This document shows positions 62,601 to 64,000 of a stretch of 64,000 nucleotides of DNA, piece by piece; the stretch's first letter is position 1, and each line of letters begins with the position of its first letter. This stretch comes from Bugula neritina (taxonomy: Eukaryota; Bryozoa; Gymnolaemata; Cheilostomatida; Bugulidae): contig OZ037765.1 of NCBI GenBank assembly GCA_964035545.1, positions 6,274,698-6,338,697 on the forward strand. The letters are read 5' to 3'. The notes beneath the pieces were generated by a model that was not told where the DNA came from, did not search any database, and saw only the letters and a program-made list of their open reading frames with translations. The position numbers were made by a program, and so were the translations under genes.

Positions 62601-64000
62601 TTCTACATATAGCTGGATTATGCATAGTCACATGCTGTGTATATTGTAAAATATGCATGTAGGAACCTAAACCATAACATCTTATTATCCGTGTTGTTTT
62701 TTATATTGGATAAATTTCTTTGAATTGGTTCCCAAATATACTAGTCTATCCAATGCGTCTACCATTGTAAAGTCTTTTAAGGCGACACAACATATTTGAG
62801 GCAAAAATTTTTGCCTGCAATTATAGTGCACGAAGAAGCATGGATAATTATTAGACAGCACTGTTTTTAAATTGCATTTATGTATTGACTCCAAGTTTTC
62901 AATTTGTAATTCAACATCTAGTTTTCATATTTTGTAGTTGCAAAAATCTGTTGTTGTATATCATATTTATTTCCATGTTTTGTATATTACTATTTTGGCA
63001 TGGCCCTGTTCTGTCCTTGAGAAATCAATTCTCAATAATCTTTACATAAGCCCTATCTATGTAAATTATCTATTATTATTGCTATTCATCATAGATTCAT
63101 GGATGTAAAAAGTCTTCAGTTTTTTCTCACTTTTTTTCTGGTTTGTATTCATTCATTCAGTAGGCATGTTCAGCAAACTATCTTAGTTCTGTTTCAGAAA
63201 TAGTTAACCTGATGTTTGCCTAATATAGATGATAGTGTTACATGCATTTCTCAGTATGACATATAATCTGGTGCACATTGTATGGTGCTGCAGATGGTTA
63301 TTAAAATGTTGGGAGTAGAGAGAAGGAATCGTGTGCTATCTGGTCTCTATATGGGGCGGTCTGATACAGCCCTCCTTGTCAGACAGTCATCTCTACACGT
63401 GTGGAAGGTTATAGTCAGCAACACACCGAAGACTCTCCGTGACATCCTGCCTACACTATTCTCACTGCTGTTAGCCTGTCTGGCCAGCACCAGTTATGAC
63501 AAGAGGGAGGTATGTAGTAGTTGATGTCCTTATCAATCAGTTGTGGGCAGTTTATGCACTAAATTGGTAATTTACAGTGTAATTGCTCGGAAATATTTCT
63601 CAATCTCAATTGGTTTTATTTGTGAAGGTTTCTGCTTATTACAACTTTTCTACAGTTTTAGGATTTAAACTGATTAAGTATTTGTTGCAGCATTTTTCAA
63701 GTAGCTGGTTTGTTTGGCATGTTACTCATTTTAAAGGAGTGGGACTGAAGGCAGCCATCTGTTTGCCTCAGATATCATTGGTTAATGATATTTTTGAAAG
63801 TTTAAACGTTTATTATTATTTCTTGTGTCATCATATTTGTCATACAAGTGGTGACTGCTAGGAGACAATCCATGCACTTTGTAGGTTGCTGCCAGAACTC
63901 TGGGCGACATTGTGAAGAAGCTGGGAGAGAGAGTGCTGCCTGAGATCTTGCCGATACTTGAGGTTGGCTTAGCCTCAGAGGATGCAGATAAGAGACAGGG
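41669..64000 (+). CDS. GCN1: GCN1, activator of the eIF2alpha kinase GCN2, 3' partial, 36 exons in window
   Basis: Exons: 41669-41683, 43230-43338, 43631-43820, 44118-44304, 45233-45364, 45769-45837, 46024-46132, 46371-46445, 46565-46693, 46826-47076, 47527-47605, 47861-48010, 48318-48658, 49106-49262, 49419-49561, 49807-49964, 50058-50148, 50913-51032, 55305-55497, 55777-56042, 56170-56202, 56487-56711, 57133-57260, 57527-57716, 58038-58274, 58529-58723, 58986-59232, 59505-59741, 59864-60043, 60141-60361, 60639-60829, 61291-61504, 61724-61828, 62419-62574, 63294-63509, 63885-end. All phases join; about 1,950 of roughly 2,670 residues are present. GCN1 binds stalled or collided ribosomes and GCN2 to trigger the integrated stress response. 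The protein is HEAT repeats throughout, with a charged coiled coil ([13 protein letters not shown]..., exons 17-18) and the most conserved, EF3-like part at 58.5-62.6 kb ([37 protein letters not shown]). The GCN2-binding region lies beyond the window. Confidence 0.97.
41848..42850. repeat. Degenerate (TAN)n triplet tracts in GCN1 intron 1
   Basis: Dense tracts run at 41848-42250, 42380-42520 and 42720-42850, starting about 165 bp after the exon 1 donor. Besides TACTAAT/ATTAGTA words there are blocks of (TATGAC)n, (AGTGTA)n and (ACAGTA)n, all with 3-bp or 6-bp periodicity. They are the longest such tracts in the window. Confidence 0.85.
44321..44794. repeat. 14-bp minisatellite, about 34 copies, in GCN1 intron 4
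   Basis: The unit is ACTGTACTATCTGT, with the fourth base varying among G, C and A in an irregular order and a few length-variant units. The array starts 16 nt after the exon 4 donor (44305). Because 14 is not a multiple of three and the unit lacks stops in most phases, it produces long spurious open frames. Confidence 0.93.
46240..46285. repeat. (TTTAT)n-like T-rich simple sequence
   Basis: Short T/A simple tract in GCN1 intron 7, upstream of the exon 8 acceptor. Confidence 0.8.
50324..50770. mobile_element. PIF/Harbinger-like MITE in GCN1 intron 17
   Basis: Perfect 16-bp terminal inverted repeats (AGTTGCGTTTATACCT at 50324-50339; its reverse complement at 50755-50770) bound a 447-bp non-coding unit. 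It is flanked on both sides by TAA (50321-50323 and 50771-50773). A 3-bp TWA duplication is the hallmark of the PIF/Harbinger superfamily, although the terminus does not match the common GGG/GGC start. No transposase frame is present, so it is non-autonomous. Confidence 0.75.
51688..53736 (+). CDS. Pentraxin/LamG-domain single-pass membrane protein nested in GCN1 intron 18
   Basis: Two exons are supported: about 51688-52044 (5' limit uncertain) and 52186-53736 (GTG|GTAAGT ... TTTTAG|ACT, phase 0). The first and second together encode a concanavalin-like pentraxin fold: [11 protein letters not shown], then [31 protein letters not shown] and [12 protein letters not shown]. About 290 Ser/Thr/Pro-rich residues form a mucin-like stalk with an SCNCVCPS cluster and a KRFIPK basic site. 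A transmembrane helix ([18 protein letters not shown]) and a basic cytoplasmic tail follow. The signal-peptide exon was not found, so an upstream exon is missing from this model. The order suggests a cell-surface adhesion or recognition protein, but no ligand can be named. It is on the same strand as GCN1 but its frame is independent and it does not join GCN1 exons. Confidence 0.75.
53737..55304. other. 3' UTR of the nested gene and rest of GCN1 intron 18
   Basis: AT-rich sequence with a candidate AATAAA for the nested gene at 54275-54280, about 540 nt after its stop. Nothing else was recognised before the GCN1 exon at 55305. Confidence 0.5.
61028..61275. repeat. (TATATAGTCTG)-like simple repeat in a GCN1 intron
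   Basis: Imperfect array of 10-12-bp units (TATATAGTCTG, TATGTGTATAG) in the intron before the exon at 61291, ending 15 nt from the splice acceptor. Confidence 0.85.

Overview
This is AT-rich animal nuclear DNA with multi-exon genes, short introns and GT-AG splice sites. Gene content (GCN1, PPIL2, RAD51D, transketolase, a GT31 glycosyltransferase) is metazoan. Compact introns and a Ty3-type element with a single large pol frame suggest an early-branching invertebrate; a sponge is my best guess, but the sequence does not prove it. All exon models below were built by hand from splice sites, phase continuity and similarity to known families.

Layout. 1-5306: GC-rich Ty3/gypsy LTR retrotransposon, its 5' end outside the window. 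About 5.8-11.5 kb (+): type II membrane glycosyltransferase of the GT31 beta-1,3-galactosyltransferase kind. 11.5-16.5 kb: gene-poor block with a probable reverse-oriented solo LTR and a TA-flanked terminal-inverted-repeat element whose ends contain 25/26-base G/C runs. 16.9-21.5 kb (+): 9-exon polytopic membrane protein of an uncharacterised family. 21.7-27.5 kb (-): transketolase, complete in 11 exons, convergent with and overlapping the previous gene at its 3' end. 28.5-35.2 kb (+): PPIL2, complete in 18 exons, divergent from transketolase. 35.2-38.8 kb: no gene seen. 38.9-40.7 kb (-): RAD51D, 7 exons, its stop codon lying in a 33-bp minisatellite. 41.7-64 kb (+): GCN1, 36 exons in the window, open at the right edge, divergent from RAD51D. 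GCN1 intron 18 holds a separate same-strand gene for a pentraxin/LamG-domain single-pass membrane protein, and intron 17 holds a short PIF/Harbinger-like MITE.

The genes do not form a pathway. They are housekeeping functions (pentose phosphate metabolism, splicing/ubiquitin, DNA repair, translational stress control) in head-to-head or tail-to-tail pairs.

The most unusual pattern is that degenerate (TAN)n / (NTA)n triplet tracts occur only at the 5' ends of genes (first introns and divergent promoters), at about 6.0, 16.8-17.4, 27.2-28.3 and 41.8-42.8 kb. A second word, ATCAAATTCAATATGAA, occurs three times, each 190-370 bp upstream of a start codon in the two divergent promoters. These are candidates for a shared promoter-associated feature of this genome.
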